Shown piece by piece: positions 1 to 8,851 of a stretch of DNA of 64,000 nucleotides. Both the position numbers and the translations under genes were made by a program. Each line of letters opens with the position of its first letter. Position 1 is the first letter of the stretch. Location: assembly GCF_008014745.1 (NCBI RefSeq), contig NZ_VPFD01000003.1, positions 1 through 64,000 of the forward strand, read 5' to 3'. The notes below the pieces were generated by a model. The model was not told the DNA's origin and did no database searches. It saw nothing but the letters and a program-made list of their open reading frames with translations. Source of the stretch: Massilia arenae (lineage in GTDB: Bacteria > Pseudomonadota > Gammaproteobacteria > Burkholderiales > Burkholderiaceae_D).

Positions 1-90
1 ACGCCCGTCCTCGCGCTCAAGGAATGGCAACAGAAGCGACCTGAGTTATTCGTTAAACGCGTTTATGATCAAACGGGACTCGACACCTAA
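1..90 (+). CDS. C-terminal end of an IS481-like transposase (partial)
   Basis: Frame 1 is open from the first base to a TAA at 88-90 and encodes the last 29 residues of a protein. The tail reads ALKEWQQKRPELF, followed by a short basic stretch and a GLD-type ending, which matches the usual end of IS481-family (rve-fold, DDE) transposases. The rest of the gene lies left of the window, so the catalytic DDE residues cannot be seen. I found no clear terminal inverted repeat after the stop. The identity rests on a short tail and is moderately secure. Its presence fits the accessory character of the first 5 kb. Confidence 0.5.
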   Translation, partial: TPVLALKEWQQKRPELFVKRVYDQTGLDT

Positions 91-397
91 CTAGCGCAAT
101 ATATGTGCTCTCCGGCTTATTATCGGAGCCAAAACTGTACTACTTAGCTGGGGCCGTATGGAGCATGCGGCAGCGCCCACTTTAAAGGGTCAGTGGCAGT
201 CTCTAACGGGCAATCGACTCGTTGCATCGAGAGTCCGATGAGGGAGAACCGAACCGTCGGGCTAGTATAGCATCTTGTCATGCGCAAATAATCACAGACT
301 GTAACCACTGGCTAGAACCGACCTATAGCGGAAATGCGAACACATCGATTGGCGAGTTTAATGTGACTATAAAACGGTTAACATGCGTCCTCTGGAC
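91..397. other. Intergenic DNA after the transposase fragment, no gene seen
   Basis: This stretch is visibly richer in A and T than the rest of the window. It holds a short inverted repeat (CTCCG/CGGAG around 110-128). A 63-codon open frame at 222-413 has no ribosome binding site and no recognisable product. It may contain the right end of the insertion sequence, but I cannot place the terminal repeat. Confidence 0.4.
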
Positions 398-949
398 TTA
401 TAGGCCAGGGTGATGTTTTTTATCTTGGGCATTTCCGAGTTCCTGCGTCAATATTTTTAGCCTACCAGTTGCAACAACTACTTTCTCGGACTCACCTAGA
501 TACCAATCTTTAACCACGCGTAGGCAATCTGCGCCTTCCTTAAGCGCACCGATGTTCGCACTTCCGGTCGAAACCTTGAGTTGGCTCTTGCTGCGAAGAT
601 TTGCTTTTGTCCTCATCCATTCGGTTTCAGTCCCGCCAACATACCAGAATGAATGAACAACCGCATTTCGGAATTCCTCCGCAGCCTTTAAAGCATTTCG
701 CGTTACCTTTATGTTGACAATGGGCCAACGCTCATTACATCGCTCCGGATATAGGTCGCACATCAAGTCCACCTTCTGGCCATAGCTCATTGCAGCCGTA
801 ACCCGATGCGTGTCGGCTTCGTGTTTCAACTGAAGGAGCGAAGCTAAGACATCCGCCACCCAGTGCTCGACTTGCTGGAATTGAACCACTACTTCGCCTA
901 TACCGCGGAAAAGCTCCTCGGTTTCATAATGTAGATTAGTTGATGACAT
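398..949 (-). CDS. Orphan protein with a HEPN-type Rx4H motif
   Basis: This is a 183-residue, mostly alpha-helical soluble protein with no signal peptide or membrane segment. I do not recognise the family. Residues 94-99 read RNAVVH, preceded by a helix rich in E and A. This matches the Rx4-6H motif of HEPN-domain ribonucleases, which often have N, D or H after the arginine. HEPN proteins are commonly RNA-cleaving toxins or defence effectors. The gene stands alone on the minus strand, and no nucleotidyltransferase (MNT) partner lies next to it. The AbiEii nucleotidyltransferase is 700 bp away in a separate operon. The coding assignment is likely; the HEPN assignment is an inference from one motif. 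The base composition is less GC-rich than the core genes, consistent with transfer. Confidence 0.65.
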   Translation of the reverse strand: MSSTNLHYETEELFRGIGEVVVQFQQVEHWVADVLASLLQLKHEADTHRVTAAMSYGQKVDLMCDLYPERCNERWPIVNIKVTRNALKAAEEFRNAVVHSFWYVGGTETEWMRTKANLRSKSQLKVSTGSANIGALKEGADCLRVVKDWYLGESEKVVVATGRLKILTQELGNAQDKKHHPGL

Positions 950-1405
950 TTAATTTTTCGCCGTGATTGCGTTTTGAATACTCAAGTGCTGCCTGAAGGT
1001 CCGCTTGTGGCCAAAAGCGGCCTGGCTGAAGGCAAGTTTACGCGCGAGTTTTTCAGACAGCCAGCAGCAAGTCAAGACATGCCCGAAGCTGCACGCGCGC
1101 GCATGCCGTAAGGGACGAGAACCAATTTTTAATCTCGGAGAGATTAAGCATTTAAGACGACAGTCTATCCTGCCTAAAGACCCAAAACCAAAAATGTTGT
1201 CTTCATCGCGTTTGATTCCATGCGAGCGCAGCCGCGATCGGTATTTGCGCAACACCTCAGCAGTCACCAAAAGGCAAACTGCCATTCAGTATCTGCACCA
1301 CATAACCCCGCCACGTGCTTACACATCTGTGGCGCACGGCGGTAGAAAATCAATCTTGCCGACGCGGCCACATCGCAACGGCTCACATTAACACTGGAGG
1401 CATAC
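950..1405. other. 456-bp gap with no convincing gene
   Basis: Open frames exist on both strands (950-1285 minus, 1005-1391 plus). They overlap each other, lack ribosome binding sites and have unlikely residue composition, with many scattered basic residues and cysteines and no domain. The region probably carries the promoters of the flanking divergent genes. Confidence 0.5.
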
Positions 1406-1660
1406 ATGAATCAGCAAGCGATTGACACCGTTATCGAACGTCGCGCGCCAGGCAGCCGTGCCGACATTCGGTTCATCAGGTTAAAGGAGGTGATGGCGAT
1501 CTGCGGGAAGTCGCGCAGCAGCGTCTACGATGCAATCAAGCGGGGCGCTTTCCCAAGACCGGTAAAGCTCCAGGGCCGATCGGCCGCATGGATCAAGAGC
1601 GAAGTCGAGCAGTGGGCCGTGCAGTGCATCCGTACCAGCCGCCGAGACAGTAAGCCCTAG
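1406..1660 (+). CDS. AlpA-family DNA-binding regulator
   Basis: The 84-residue protein has the AlpA/MerR-like winged helix typical of prophage and island regulators. FIRLKEVMAICGKSRSSVY (about residues 23-41) is the helix-turn-helix, and the following FPRPVKL and a basic-aromatic AAWIKSEVEQW segment are family hallmarks. AlpA proteins generally activate integrase or excision genes of P4-like elements, which fits the P4-type integrase 2.2 kb away. A GGAGG ribosome binding site at 1395-1399 supports the ATG at 1406. The stop codon overlaps the stop of the convergent abiEii gene in a shared CTAG. Confidence 0.88.
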   Translation: MNQQAIDTVIERRAPGSRADIRFIRLKEVMAICGKSRSSVYDAIKRGAFPRPVKLQGRSAAWIKSEVEQWAVQCIRTSRRDSKP

Positions 1661-2514
1661 CCGGCCGCCCCACTGTCGGGCAATCCCAAGAGACGCCGCA
1701 GCACCGCTGCCACTTCCGCCAGGCCCGGCGCTGTGAGCTTGCTTTTCGAAAGGAAGGCTTGCCACTGCTGCTGTTTGATCGGACTCGCCGTAAACGCGTC
1801 AGACAGTCCTAGTGGCGCCGCTTTCGGCACCTCGGTCCGCCGGCGAGCAAACGTGGCCCCGATCGCTTGTCGAAGGACAGCCTCATCGACCTGTGCATAG
1901 GTCGCCAGAAACCACAGGTCGAAATAATCCTTCAGACGCGTATTGGCCATACCCAGGCTGACGATCGCTTCGTACTTCTCGGCGATCACGGTATAGACGG
2001 GATACGCACGCAGCGATGGCGGCGCGACATCCTCCAGCAGCGCCGGGAACTGCACGCGTTCTGCGGCGGGCGTCACGGCATCGCCGTATCCGACATCGAT
2101 CTGCACCGAGCAGCGCGCACCGTCCAGTGTGCCGACCAGCGTCACGCGCACGCCTTCGTAGTTGGCTTCCTTGCGAATCCGCGCCGCCTGCACGCTGCCC
2201 TGGTCGAAGACCATGCCATCGTCGGCCGGCTGGCCACAGACCTGCTGGAAGACCTCGATCAGGTCGTCAATCTCGGAAGACCCGAAGCCGAGCAAGTCGA
2301 TGTCCCGCGTTGGCCGGTGCGGCTGGTCGAACCACAGGTCGAAAAGAAGCGCGCCCTTCAGCAAGAACTGGTCGGCCCAAGGCGACACGCTCACGCGGTA
2401 CAGCAGCCGCTCGAGCGAATACCGCGTCAGGATCAGGTTGAAATCGATACGGTCGGCCCTTGCGCGGTTCAGCAGCCGTGCACGCACCGATGCGCCGCGA
2501 TTGGCCGCCTTCAT
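1657..2514 (-). CDS. abiEii: AbiEii toxin, nucleotidyltransferase of a type IV toxin-antitoxin system
   Basis: The 285-residue protein is an AbiEii/DUF1814 nucleotidyltransferase. It has the family motifs LKGALLFDLW and TRDIDL (the DxD metal site) in the N-terminal third, then an AEKYEA motif and a KDYFDLWFL motif towards the middle. AbiEii toxins arrest growth, and members of the family act by modifying tRNA or binding GTP. They also give abortive infection against phages. The ATG overlaps the TGA of the upstream abiEi as ATGA (2511-2514), so the two are co-translated. A longer frame continues upstream to 2892 but runs through abiEi and is not used. All key motifs are intact, so the toxin looks functional. 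Confidence 0.9.
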   Translation of the reverse strand: MKAANRGASVRARLLNRARADRIDFNLILTRYSLERLLYRVSVSPWADQFLLKGALLFDLWFDQPHRPTRDIDLLGFGSSEIDDLIEVFQQVCGQPADDGMVFDQGSVQAARIRKEANYEGVRVTLVGTLDGARCSVQIDVGYGDAVTPAAERVQFPALLEDVAPPSLRAYPVYTVIAEKYEAIVSLGMANTRLKDYFDLWFLATYAQVDEAVLRQAIGATFARRRTEVPKAAPLGLSDAFTASPIKQQQWQAFLSKSKLTAPGLAEVAAVLRRLLGLPDSGAAG

Positions 2515-3113
2515 GCCGCTCCCACCGCTTCCAGGTACGGACGCATGACGTTGGCCACCCTGCATATCTCGGCGTAGCGCCACAGCTCGTCCATCGTCGC
2601 GCGCTTGCCGTTCCAGGCTTCGTGCAGGGCTTCGAGCGCGACGTCGAGGCCGATCTTGTTGCGGAACTTGAAGCAGTCGGCCACCGTCTTCGCCACGCTG
2701 AACACGCGCACCTGGGCGCCAGCCAGGTCGGCAATCTCGATGCCCTCCGTCATCGCCAGTCCCGACATGCGGACCACCCGTAGCGGTGGATAATCGAAAC
2801 GCGGCGCCCTGGCCTTGTGCGGGATGGCCAGCCAGACGTCGGATGACTGCTGCGTGGTCAGGTCGTGAAAGCGCAGCGCGGAAAGCAGGCATAGCACCCC
2901 GCCTGGGCTCCTTGTCGCCACCTCGGCAAAACTATCGTATTCGGAGGCAGACCGGTCGGGCAAGGTGTGCAGGCCGCGGCCGAGCTTGAGCAGCCGGCCT
3001 TCGGCGGTCAGCGAAGCGAGCAGCGCGCGCGATGCACCGGCACTGTCCACATCGCGTGTTCGCAGTATGCCTTTGGATCGGGCAAGCTCAAGAATGCGTT
3101 CAGTTTGCGTCAT
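2511..3113 (-). CDS. abiEi: AbiEi antitoxin and autorepressor of the type IV toxin-antitoxin system
   Basis: The 200-residue protein matches the AbiEi family. An N-terminal winged helix (residues about 1-55, beginning TQTERILELARSKGIL) is followed by the conserved GGVLCLLSALRFHDLTTQ segment, then VWLAIPHKARAPRFD and a C-terminal domain with FRNKIGLDVALEAL. AbiEi neutralises AbiEii without direct binding, and its N-terminal domain represses the operon by binding inverted repeats in the promoter. It is the first gene of a two-gene operon. A perfect 9-bp inverted repeat lies 19 bp upstream of the start (3132-3161). Confidence 0.9.
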   Translation of the reverse strand: MTQTERILELARSKGILRTRDVDSAGASRALLASLTAEGRLLKLGRGLHTLPDRSASEYDSFAEVATRSPGGVLCLLSALRFHDLTTQQSSDVWLAIPHKARAPRFDYPPLRVVRMSGLAMTEGIEIADLAGAQVRVFSVAKTVADCFKFRNKIGLDVALEALHEAWNGKRATMDELWRYAEICRVANVMRPYLEAVGAA

Positions 3114-3131
3114 GCAGCCAGTCTACACAAA

Positions 3132-3161
3132 ATGTCGGCACTTATCCATATTTGCCGACAT
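3132..3161. promoter_or_regulatory. Inverted repeat, probable AbiEi operator
   Basis: ATGTCGGCA (3132-3140) and TGCCGACAT (3153-3161) form a perfect 9-bp inverted repeat with a 12-bp spacer just upstream of the abiEi start. Characterised AbiEi antitoxins bind inverted repeats at this position to repress their own operon. The site is seen directly; the function is inferred. Confidence 0.65.
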
Positions 3162-3350
3162 ATTGTTCAACACATCGAAAGCTGGCGTGCGTGGGCCGCG
3201 TACAGGCTGACGGCGCCGAAGCCGGTGGATTTCAGACGGAGGCAAAGCAGACCGGCCTTTCGGCGGCATTCTCCGGCTCACCGCCCACAGGTTGACAAAA
3301 CGTCAGCACCGGTCCGGAACGCGGCTGCCCGACCACAGAACCAGGCTCCG

Positions 3351-3370
3351 CATTACGTCATGACGTAATG
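3351..3370. repeat. Perfect 20-bp palindrome CATTACGTCATGACGTAATG
   Basis: The 20 bases are fully self-complementary with no spacer. They lie between the abiE promoter and the small gene at 3451-3774. Fifteen of the bases (ACGTCATGACGTAAT) recur at 4539-4553 inside the integrase gene. It could be a protein-binding site of the island or a mobile palindrome. Confidence 0.7.
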
Positions 3371-3450
3371 GGCCGCCGCCCACGCGCTGCGGATCACGCC
3401 ATGGCATTGCATGACAGCGGCCGCCAGCGCCATCCCGCCGCCGCATCACG

Positions 3451-3774
3451 TCAAGCCTCGGGCGCGGCGCCGGCGTGGGGCGCAGCCCCTGCCCTGGCCC
3501 GCATGGGCTGTGACTGGAAATACGCGCTCCACTCCGGCGAGTCGAGCGCCATCGTCGCCAGGACCTTGTCGTCCTCCGCCAGCACGAGCCGTTCAAGGAA
3601 TTCGTGTTGCGTGCTGCCGTGGCGCCTGGCCAGTCTGGCCAGGGCCAGGGCGCAACCGGTGCTGAGCCACAGGCTGAGCCACAGGCTGACCCGCTTCTGC
3701 CCGTCGTTCTCGCCGCATGCCTGGCGCGCCCGATACGCCGCCTGCCGTTCCGCCGTCGTCTTCGCTGTGCTCAT
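3451..3774 (-). CDS. Small island-associated hypothetical protein
   Basis: This is a 107-residue protein whose first part, MSTAKTTAERQAAYRARQA, is followed by a short strand-like VSLWLS segment and a helical LARLARRHGSTQHEFLERLV segment. The layout resembles small ribbon-helix-helix-like proteins of integrative elements, but no family is certain. A 12-bp tandem duplication (3662-3685) doubles the LSLW residues in the strand. The C-terminal 20 residues are low-complexity Ala-, Pro- and Gly-rich. Overlapping frames on the other strand have poorer residue composition. Confidence that it is a gene is moderate. Confidence 0.55.
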   Translation of the reverse strand: MSTAKTTAERQAAYRARQACGENDGQKRVSLWLSLWLSTGCALALARLARRHGSTQHEFLERLVLAEDDKVLATMALDSPEWSAYFQSQPMRARAGAAPHAGAAPEA

Positions 3775-3903
3775 GGCCCGCCCCGATTCAAAGGAAAAGA
3801 TAGTCCGTTAGAGCGTAACGGACCGCCATGGCGAAGCGTTTGATCGTGGTCGCGCGCTCACGATTCACCTCCCCACCCACCGGCATGGAGCGCGAACGGG
3901 GCA

Positions 3904-5110
3904 TCAACGCCTGGGCGCCGCATCGACTGCGCAGTAGTCGGCCCACGCCTGCATCAGGACCACACGCTTGTCGAACAGATCCCCGCGCCGGTATGCCGCC
4001 TCCACCTTGTCGGGCAGCTTGTGCGCCAGCGCGTGCTCGCACACCTCGCGTGGGAAGGCGTTGTTCTCCCACTCCGCACACCAGTCGCGGAAGGTCGAAC
4101 GAAAGCCGTGAACGGTGATGTCGGTGCGCCCCATTCGCCGCAGGACGGCCGTCAGGCTCATGTCGGACAGCGTGGTCTTCGTGTCCCGCCCCGGAAAAGC
4201 AAAGCGCCCACGGCTCTCGAGCGCGCAGGAGGGCGATCGCGCTCGTCGACAGCGGCACGCGGTGCTCCTTGCCTGCCTTCATGCGCTCGGCGGGGATGGC
4301 CCACAGCTTCGCGTCGAGGTCGAATTCATCCCAGGTCGCCCCGCGCACTTCGCCCGAACGGCACGCCGTCAGGATCGCGAACTCGATCGCGCGCGCCGAG
4401 ACGCCTTCGCGCTGGCGCAGCTGCGTCATGAAGCCGCCCACTTCACGCCACGGCAGCGCGGGATGGTTCTTCACCGGCGCGATCTTGTTCGGGTTGGCGA
4501 GCAGGTTCTCCAGGTGCCCGCGCCAGCGCGCGGGATTCACGTCATGACGTAATTTGCGCGTGGCCGCCCAGTCCAGGACGCTCTCGATGCGTCCGCGCAG
4601 GCGCGTGGCCGTTTCGGTCTTGGTCTTCCAGATGGGCGCGAGCACCTTCACCAGCAGGTCCGTATCGACGTCGGCCACCGGCAGCGACCCGATGACAGGG
4701 CTGGCATACATGGCCAGCGTGGTCTTCCACTGCGCCGCATGCTTGGCGCTCTTCCAGCTGCCGCGATGCGCGTCGATGTACGATGCGGCGCATTCGCCGA
4801 AGCTCACGCGCTTGGCCTGGCGCTGCACGTGTTCGGCGCGGGCCTTGTCGCGCTCTTCCAGCGGGTCGCGCTTATCCAGCAGAACCAGGCGGCATGCGCG
4901 CGCCTTGTCGCGCGCCAGCGCCAGGTCGACGGTGATGCAGGTCCCAAGCCCCATCTCGCGGCGCCGGCCGGCCAGGTCATAACGGAAGATCCAGCTCTTC
5001 GAACCGCTCCGCGACACCTGCAGCCATAAGCCGCCGCCATCGCCGTACAGGCCTGGCCGCATCACCGCGCGCACCTTGATCGCGGAGAGCTTGTTGATCG
5101 TGTAGCTCAT
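3904..5110 (-). pseudogene. P4-type tyrosine recombinase/integrase, frameshifted
   Basis: The reading frame starts with a DUF4102-type arm-binding domain (KLSAIKVRAVMRPGLYGDGGGLWL) and continues through a core-binding domain and the first catalytic arginine in LTACRSGEVRGATWDEFD. At about residue 305 the frame is lost near 4195-4230. The rest of the catalytic domain, with HGFRSTFRDW (His-x-x-Arg) and the nucleophile tyrosine in EAAYRRGDLFDKR, is read in a different frame down to 3904. A single-base change would restore one protein of about 400 residues. ATG 5110 is preferred over an upstream start at 5176 because AGGTGGG precedes it and homologues start there. The gene lies 178 bp from the 3' end of tRNA-Ser, the usual target of such enzymes. 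A sequencing error cannot be excluded. Confidence 0.88.
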
Positions 5111-5247
5111 TGGTGTACCCACCTTTCGACCACATTCTTCACTCTCAAACCTACCCACCGCCCTACCCACTCTCAAGAGCGGGATGCAGGTAAATTCTAG
5201 TGGACGTCGATGGACCCTGATTTTGACATTTCTCCTATGAGGAGACG

Positions 5248-5272
5248 AAAAAAAGCCCCAACTTGTGGGGCT
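5248..5272 (-). terminator. Rho-independent terminator downstream of tRNA-Ser
   Basis: AGCCCCA and TGGGGCT (5254-5260 and 5266-5272) form a 7-bp stem with a 5-base loop. Read on the minus strand it is followed by a run of seven T (5248-5254). It lies 16 bases past the tRNA-Ser CCA end. Beside it, TCTCCT-atg-AGGAGA (5231-5245) is a second small hairpin. Confidence 0.8.
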
Positions 5273-5287
5273 CTTGTTCAGTATGCT

Positions 5288-5377
5288 TGGCGGAAGCGGT
5301 GAGATTCGAACTCACGAACGGGTTCCCCCGTCGGCAGTTTTCAAGACTGCTGCCTTCAACCACTCGGCCACGCTTCC
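5288..5377 (-). tRNA. tRNA-Ser (anticodon UGA)
   Basis: The 90-nt cloverleaf has acceptor stem GGAAGCG/CGCTTCC, D-arm GCCGAGTGG, anticodon stem GCAGT/ACTGC with loop CTTGAAA (anticodon TGA), a long class II variable arm, a T-arm with GTTCGAATC, and an encoded CCA at 5288-5290. Its 3' end faces the integrase remnant, so it is the probable attachment site of the island to the left. I saw no second copy of the 3' end inside 1-5287. Confidence 0.95.
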
Positions 5378-5452
5378 CTAGGGAACCGGCATTATACATA
5401 AATCATCTAGGCTGGTCAGGTTAGGTTGTTCACACGTCGCGGTGACGCAAAC

Positions 5453-5485
5453 CACCTTGGGCTCACGCTTTCGCGGGAACGACGT
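5453..5485. repeat. Degenerate single copy of the dRS3-like palindromic repeat
   Basis: TTCGCGGGAACGACGT and the bases before it resemble one arm of the inverted repeats found at 18.6 and 29.6 kb, but the left half of the palindrome is eroded. It lies between tRNA-Ser and the end of the GGDEF-EAL gene. Confidence 0.4.
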
Positions 5486-5536
5486 GCGGACGTTAGTGGT
5501 TAAAGCGGACGAAGCCGGCCTGCACAGGCGCGCAGC

Positions 5537-7591
5537 TCACCCAATCAACAACCAGTTATCCCGCAAACACCGCTCGAACTCATACGCCGGTAACGGCGCC
5601 GCATACAGATACCCCTGCACCTCGTCGCACCCCGCCTCGCGCAGGAACTCCAGCTGATCCAGCGTCTCCACCCCTTCCGCAATCACGCGTAGACAAAGCT
5701 GCCGCGCCATGCTGACAATGGTCCCCGCAATCGCGCAATCGCTCGCATCCCTCGGAATCCCGGTGGTGAACGACCGATCGATCTTGAGGGTCTGGATCGG
5801 GAAGCGCTTCAGGTACGACAAGCTCGAATACCCCGTCCCGAAATCATCCAGCGACAACGACACCCCCAGCGCCGTGATCCGGTCCATGATCGCCGTCACG
5901 CGCTCGAAGTCGTGCATCAGCGTGCTCTCAGTGATCTCCAGCTCCAGCCACGACGGATCGAGCTGATAGCGTCGCAAGGTATCGGCCACCCGCGAAGGCA
6001 GCGACGGCGTAAACTCCCGCGCCGACACGTTCACCGCCAGCCGGAACGGCGAAATCCCGGATCTCTGCCAGATCGCCGCCTGCGCGCAGGCCTGCTCCAG
6101 CACCCACTCGCCCACCTGCACGATCAGGCCCGTGGTCTCGGCCAGCGGAATGAATTCCGACGGCGGCACGATGCCGCGCTGCGGATGCACCCAGCGCACC
6201 AGGGCCTCGGCGCCGACGATGCGTCCGCTGGCGATCTCGAACTTGGGCTGGTAATACAGGATCAGCTCACCGTTGCCCAGCGCATGGCGCAGGCCCGATT
6301 CGATGCGCATGCGCTCCTGCATGCCCTTGTTCATGTCCTGGCTGTAGAAGGCGACGCTGCGGTCCGGATTGGCATCGGCCCGCTTGGCGCGCTCCATCGC
6401 GATGTCGGCCAGGCCGAGCAGGGTCTCGGCATCGTTGCCGTCTTGCGGATACACGCTGATGCCGATGCTGGCGCCCACGCGCAGGTCGTGGCCGGCGATG
6501 AAGAATGGCGCGTCGAGTGAAGCCTGCAGCTTTTGCGCCACCGTGGTGGCCTCAAAGTGCTGGCGGATGTCCGACAGGCCCACGGCGAATTCGTCGCCCG
6601 ACAGGCGCGCCACCACGTCCTCGTCGCGCAGGGCATCCTTGAAGCGCTGCGCGACCTGGCGCAGCAGCTCGTCGCCGATGCGGCGGCCGAGCGTGTCGTT
6701 GATGCGCTTGAAGCGGTTCAGGTCCACGAACAGCACGCTGCCGGCCGTCTCGTTGCGCTGCGAGACCGCCAGCGCCTGGTCGACCAGGCGCGCGAACAGC
6801 GTGCGGTTCGGCAGGCCGGTCAGCTCGTCGTAATAGGCCAGGTGGTGCAGCTGTTCCTCGGCCTGCTTGCGTTCGGTGATGTCGGTGAGATAGGCGATCA
6901 AGCCGGTCGGCCGCTCGGCCAGGTCGCGCAGCGGAGACAGCGACAGGCTGGCCCAGAACACCTCGCCCGATTTTTTCCGGCGCCGCACTTCCATCATGCG
7001 CCCGCCCTGCTCCGCGAACAGGTCGGGCTGCATGTCGTCGCCACCGTCTTCGTCGGCGTACAGGAACAGGATGTTGCGCCCTACCGCTTCCAGCGCGGTA
7101 TAGCCGAACAGCTGCTCGGCGCCGCGGTTCCAGCTGGTGATGTAACCCATCTGGTCCATCGTCAGCACCGATTCGTGGATCTGGTCGAGGATCTGCGACT
7201 GGTGCGCCAGCTGCGCCTCCATCTGCGCATAGGCGTGGGTGGAGCGCTGCGCCAGCGCGTGCATCTGCAGCAGGCTGGCCGTCAGCTGGGCCAGCGCCGC
7301 CAGCTTGCGCTCGGTCTCGGGACAGTAGCCGTCGCCGCCGCTCACTTCGTACCAGCCGAACTGCTCGATACCGGCCGCCACCGCGTGACGCAGGATGCGC
7401 GCGCCTGCTTCATTCGGCTCGATCAGGCCGGCGCCCGGCACGAAGCGCCCCTCCAGGCTGCCCGTAAGCTGCGCCGCCAGGCGGCCCAGCTCCAGGGTCA
7501 GGGCGTCGCCGCGCAGGCGGAGGATGGCGTCGCAGACGGCGGTCGTGCCGCCGACGAAGTCGAAGGAATCCAGTTCGCGCAGGTCAGACAT
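5537..7591 (-). CDS. PAS-GGDEF-EAL cyclic-di-GMP turnover protein
   Basis: The 684-residue cytoplasmic protein begins with about 150 residues of unassigned helical sequence. It continues with a PAS domain (about 150-245, with [17 protein letters not shown]), a GGDEF domain (about 255-415) and an EAL domain (about 430-675). The diguanylate cyclase signature is SGDEF with an RDED inhibitory site five residues before it, so the domain may be active or act as a GTP sensor. The EAL signature is intact ([34 protein letters not shown]), predicting phosphodiesterase activity. The start overlaps the end of the upstream HDOD gene by 8 bp, indicating translational coupling. The direction of net c-di-GMP change cannot be read from sequence. 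Confidence 0.92.
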   Translation of the reverse strand: MSDLRELDSFDFVGGTTAVCDAILRLRGDALTLELGRLAAQLTGSLEGRFVPGAGLIEPNEAGARILRHAVAAGIEQFGWYEVSGGDGYCPETERKLAALAQLTASLLQMHALAQRSTHAYAQMEAQLAHQSQILDQIHESVLTMDQMGYITSWNRGAEQLFGYTALEAVGRNILFLYADEDGGDDMQPDLFAEQGGRMMEVRRRKKSGEVFWASLSLSPLRDLAERPTGLIAYLTDITERKQAEEQLHHLAYYDELTGLPNRTLFARLVDQALAVSQRNETAGSVLFVDLNRFKRINDTLGRRIGDELLRQVAQRFKDALRDEDVVARLSGDEFAVGLSDIRQHFEATTVAQKLQASLDAPFFIAGHDLRVGASIGISVYPQDGNDAETLLGLADIAMERAKRADANPDRSVAFYSQDMNKGMQERMRIESGLRHALGNGELILYYQPKFEIASGRIVGAEALVRWVHPQRGIVPPSEFIPLAETTGLIVQVGEWVLEQACAQAAIWQRSGISPFRLAVNVSAREFTPSLPSRVADTLRRYQLDPSWLELEITESTLMHDFERVTAIMDRITALGVSLSLDDFGTGYSSLSYLKRFPIQTLKIDRSFTTGIPRDASDCAIAGTIVSMARQLCLRVIAEGVETLDQLEFLREAGCDEVQGYLYAAPLPAYEFERCLRDNWLLIG

Positions 7592-8759
7592 TCCGGCCCA
7601 CCTGGATCGCCCAGTGCCAGGCGTGCAGCTGGCTGTGCCACCAGGCGGCCGGGCTCACGCCCGCCTCCTCCAGCAGCGACTCATCCGGATGGGTCTCGGT
7701 CAGCCGCAGCCAGGCGCCGAGCCGGCCGCGCCGGTCGACCAGGGCGCCGGCGACGTCGTCCGGCAGATACAGGTCGGCCGCGATCGCCGCCATCGGCATG
7801 TGCAGCAGGCGGTCGAGCAGCGAGAACACGCCGGTCATGAAGGCCAGGTCTTGCGCGTCGCGATCGCCGCCCGCTTCGCGGCTCAAGGCTTCCAGCTGCG
7901 CTGCGCGGCGTGCCGCCAGCAGCAGCAGCAGGTTCGGCAAGCCGTCCGGCTGCTGGCGCGCGTACAGCAGCAACTGCAGCCAGCGCTGCAGCTGGCGCCG
8001 GCCGAGCACCGTGATCGCATGGGAGAAACTGGTGATCTGGGTATTCACCGCGAAGGCCGCCGAGTTCACCAGCTTGAGCAGGTGGTAGGCCAGCGCCGGA
8101 TCCTGCCTGATCTGGTCTTCCAGCTCGCGCGATTCGGCGTCGCGCGCCAACAGGCCCAGCAGGGTCAGGATGCGGCGGCGCGAGCTGCCGTCGTCGTCCT
8201 TCGATGGCGCCGCGTCAGGATCGATGGGATAGTCGCCGCTGAACCAGTCGAAGCCCGCGTTCTCGCATTCTGAAAAGCGGCGCGCGCCGTCGACGCCGTG
8301 CGCCAGGTGCGGTCCGAACAGCGCGACCAGGCGGCCGGGCGGCAGCGCAGTGTCGCGATGGGCGCGGCAGTCGCGCGCCGCCGAGCGCAGCGCCGGCGGC
8401 GCCTTCGCGCCCTCGGGGATGTCGCCGTCGAGCCAGACGCGATAGCCGTAGGCGTGCAGCTCGGCCAGCTGGCGCGCGGCGCTGCCGGACGCCAACGCCT
8501 CGGCCTTGATGACCAGGCCGACGCGGTTGGCCGGCAACAGCGCCAGCACCGGCACCGTCAGGGCCTCGGGGCCATCCAGGTGCAGCAGGCAGTCGAGCGG
8601 CGCGATCGCCGTGAGCAGTTCTGCGCCCGCGAACACAGCTTGCAGGCGTTGCGCCAGGTCGGCGCCGGGCGCCAGCCGCAGGCTGAGCGCCACCCATTCG
8701 TTCTGCGCATTGGCGACCGGGTCGATTGCTACCAGCGGAATATGTCCCTGCTCGGCCAT
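7584..8759 (-). CDS. HDOD-domain signalling protein with degenerate EAL-like N-terminus
   Basis: In this 391-residue protein, residues about 190-390 form an HDOD domain: [42 protein letters not shown] and [13 protein letters not shown] are characteristic. The first 180 residues resemble the YuxH-type EAL-like half but lack recognisable catalytic EAL motifs, so it should not cleave c-di-GMP itself. YuxH-type EAL-HDOD proteins are thought to act as signalling adaptors. It is the first gene of an operon with the PAS-GGDEF-EAL gene, which it overlaps by 8 bp. A 92-bp gap separates it from the response regulator gene. Confidence 0.85.
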   Translation of the reverse strand: MAEQGHIPLVAIDPVANAQNEWVALSLRLAPGADLAQRLQAVFAGAELLTAIAPLDCLLHLDGPEALTVPVLALLPANRVGLVIKAEALASGSAARQLAELHAYGYRVWLDGDIPEGAKAPPALRSAARDCRAHRDTALPPGRLVALFGPHLAHGVDGARRFSECENAGFDWFSGDYPIDPDAAPSKDDDGSSRRRILTLLGLLARDAESRELEDQIRQDPALAYHLLKLVNSAAFAVNTQITSFSHAITVLGRRQLQRWLQLLLYARQQPDGLPNLLLLLAARRAAQLEALSREAGGDRDAQDLAFMTGVFSLLDRLLHMPMAAIAADLYLPDDVAGALVDRRGRLGAWLRLTETHPDESLLEEAGVSPAAWWHSQLHAWHWAIQVGRNV

Positions 8760-8851
8760 GTAATGTTTCTCAATAATATTCAGTCAATCTTATTGCACCG
8801 AATACTTTAAAGCAACAGCAATGTTTCCCGGTGGATATTGGGAGTTCACTC

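Noticed and set aside
950-1391. Open frames on both strands between the HEPN-like gene and the AlpA gene
   Set aside because: They overlap each other, have no ribosome binding sites and encode no recognisable domain.
1-5287. Prophage
   Set aside because: An integrase and AlpA regulator are present but no phage replication, capsid or tail genes; an integrative island remnant fits better.
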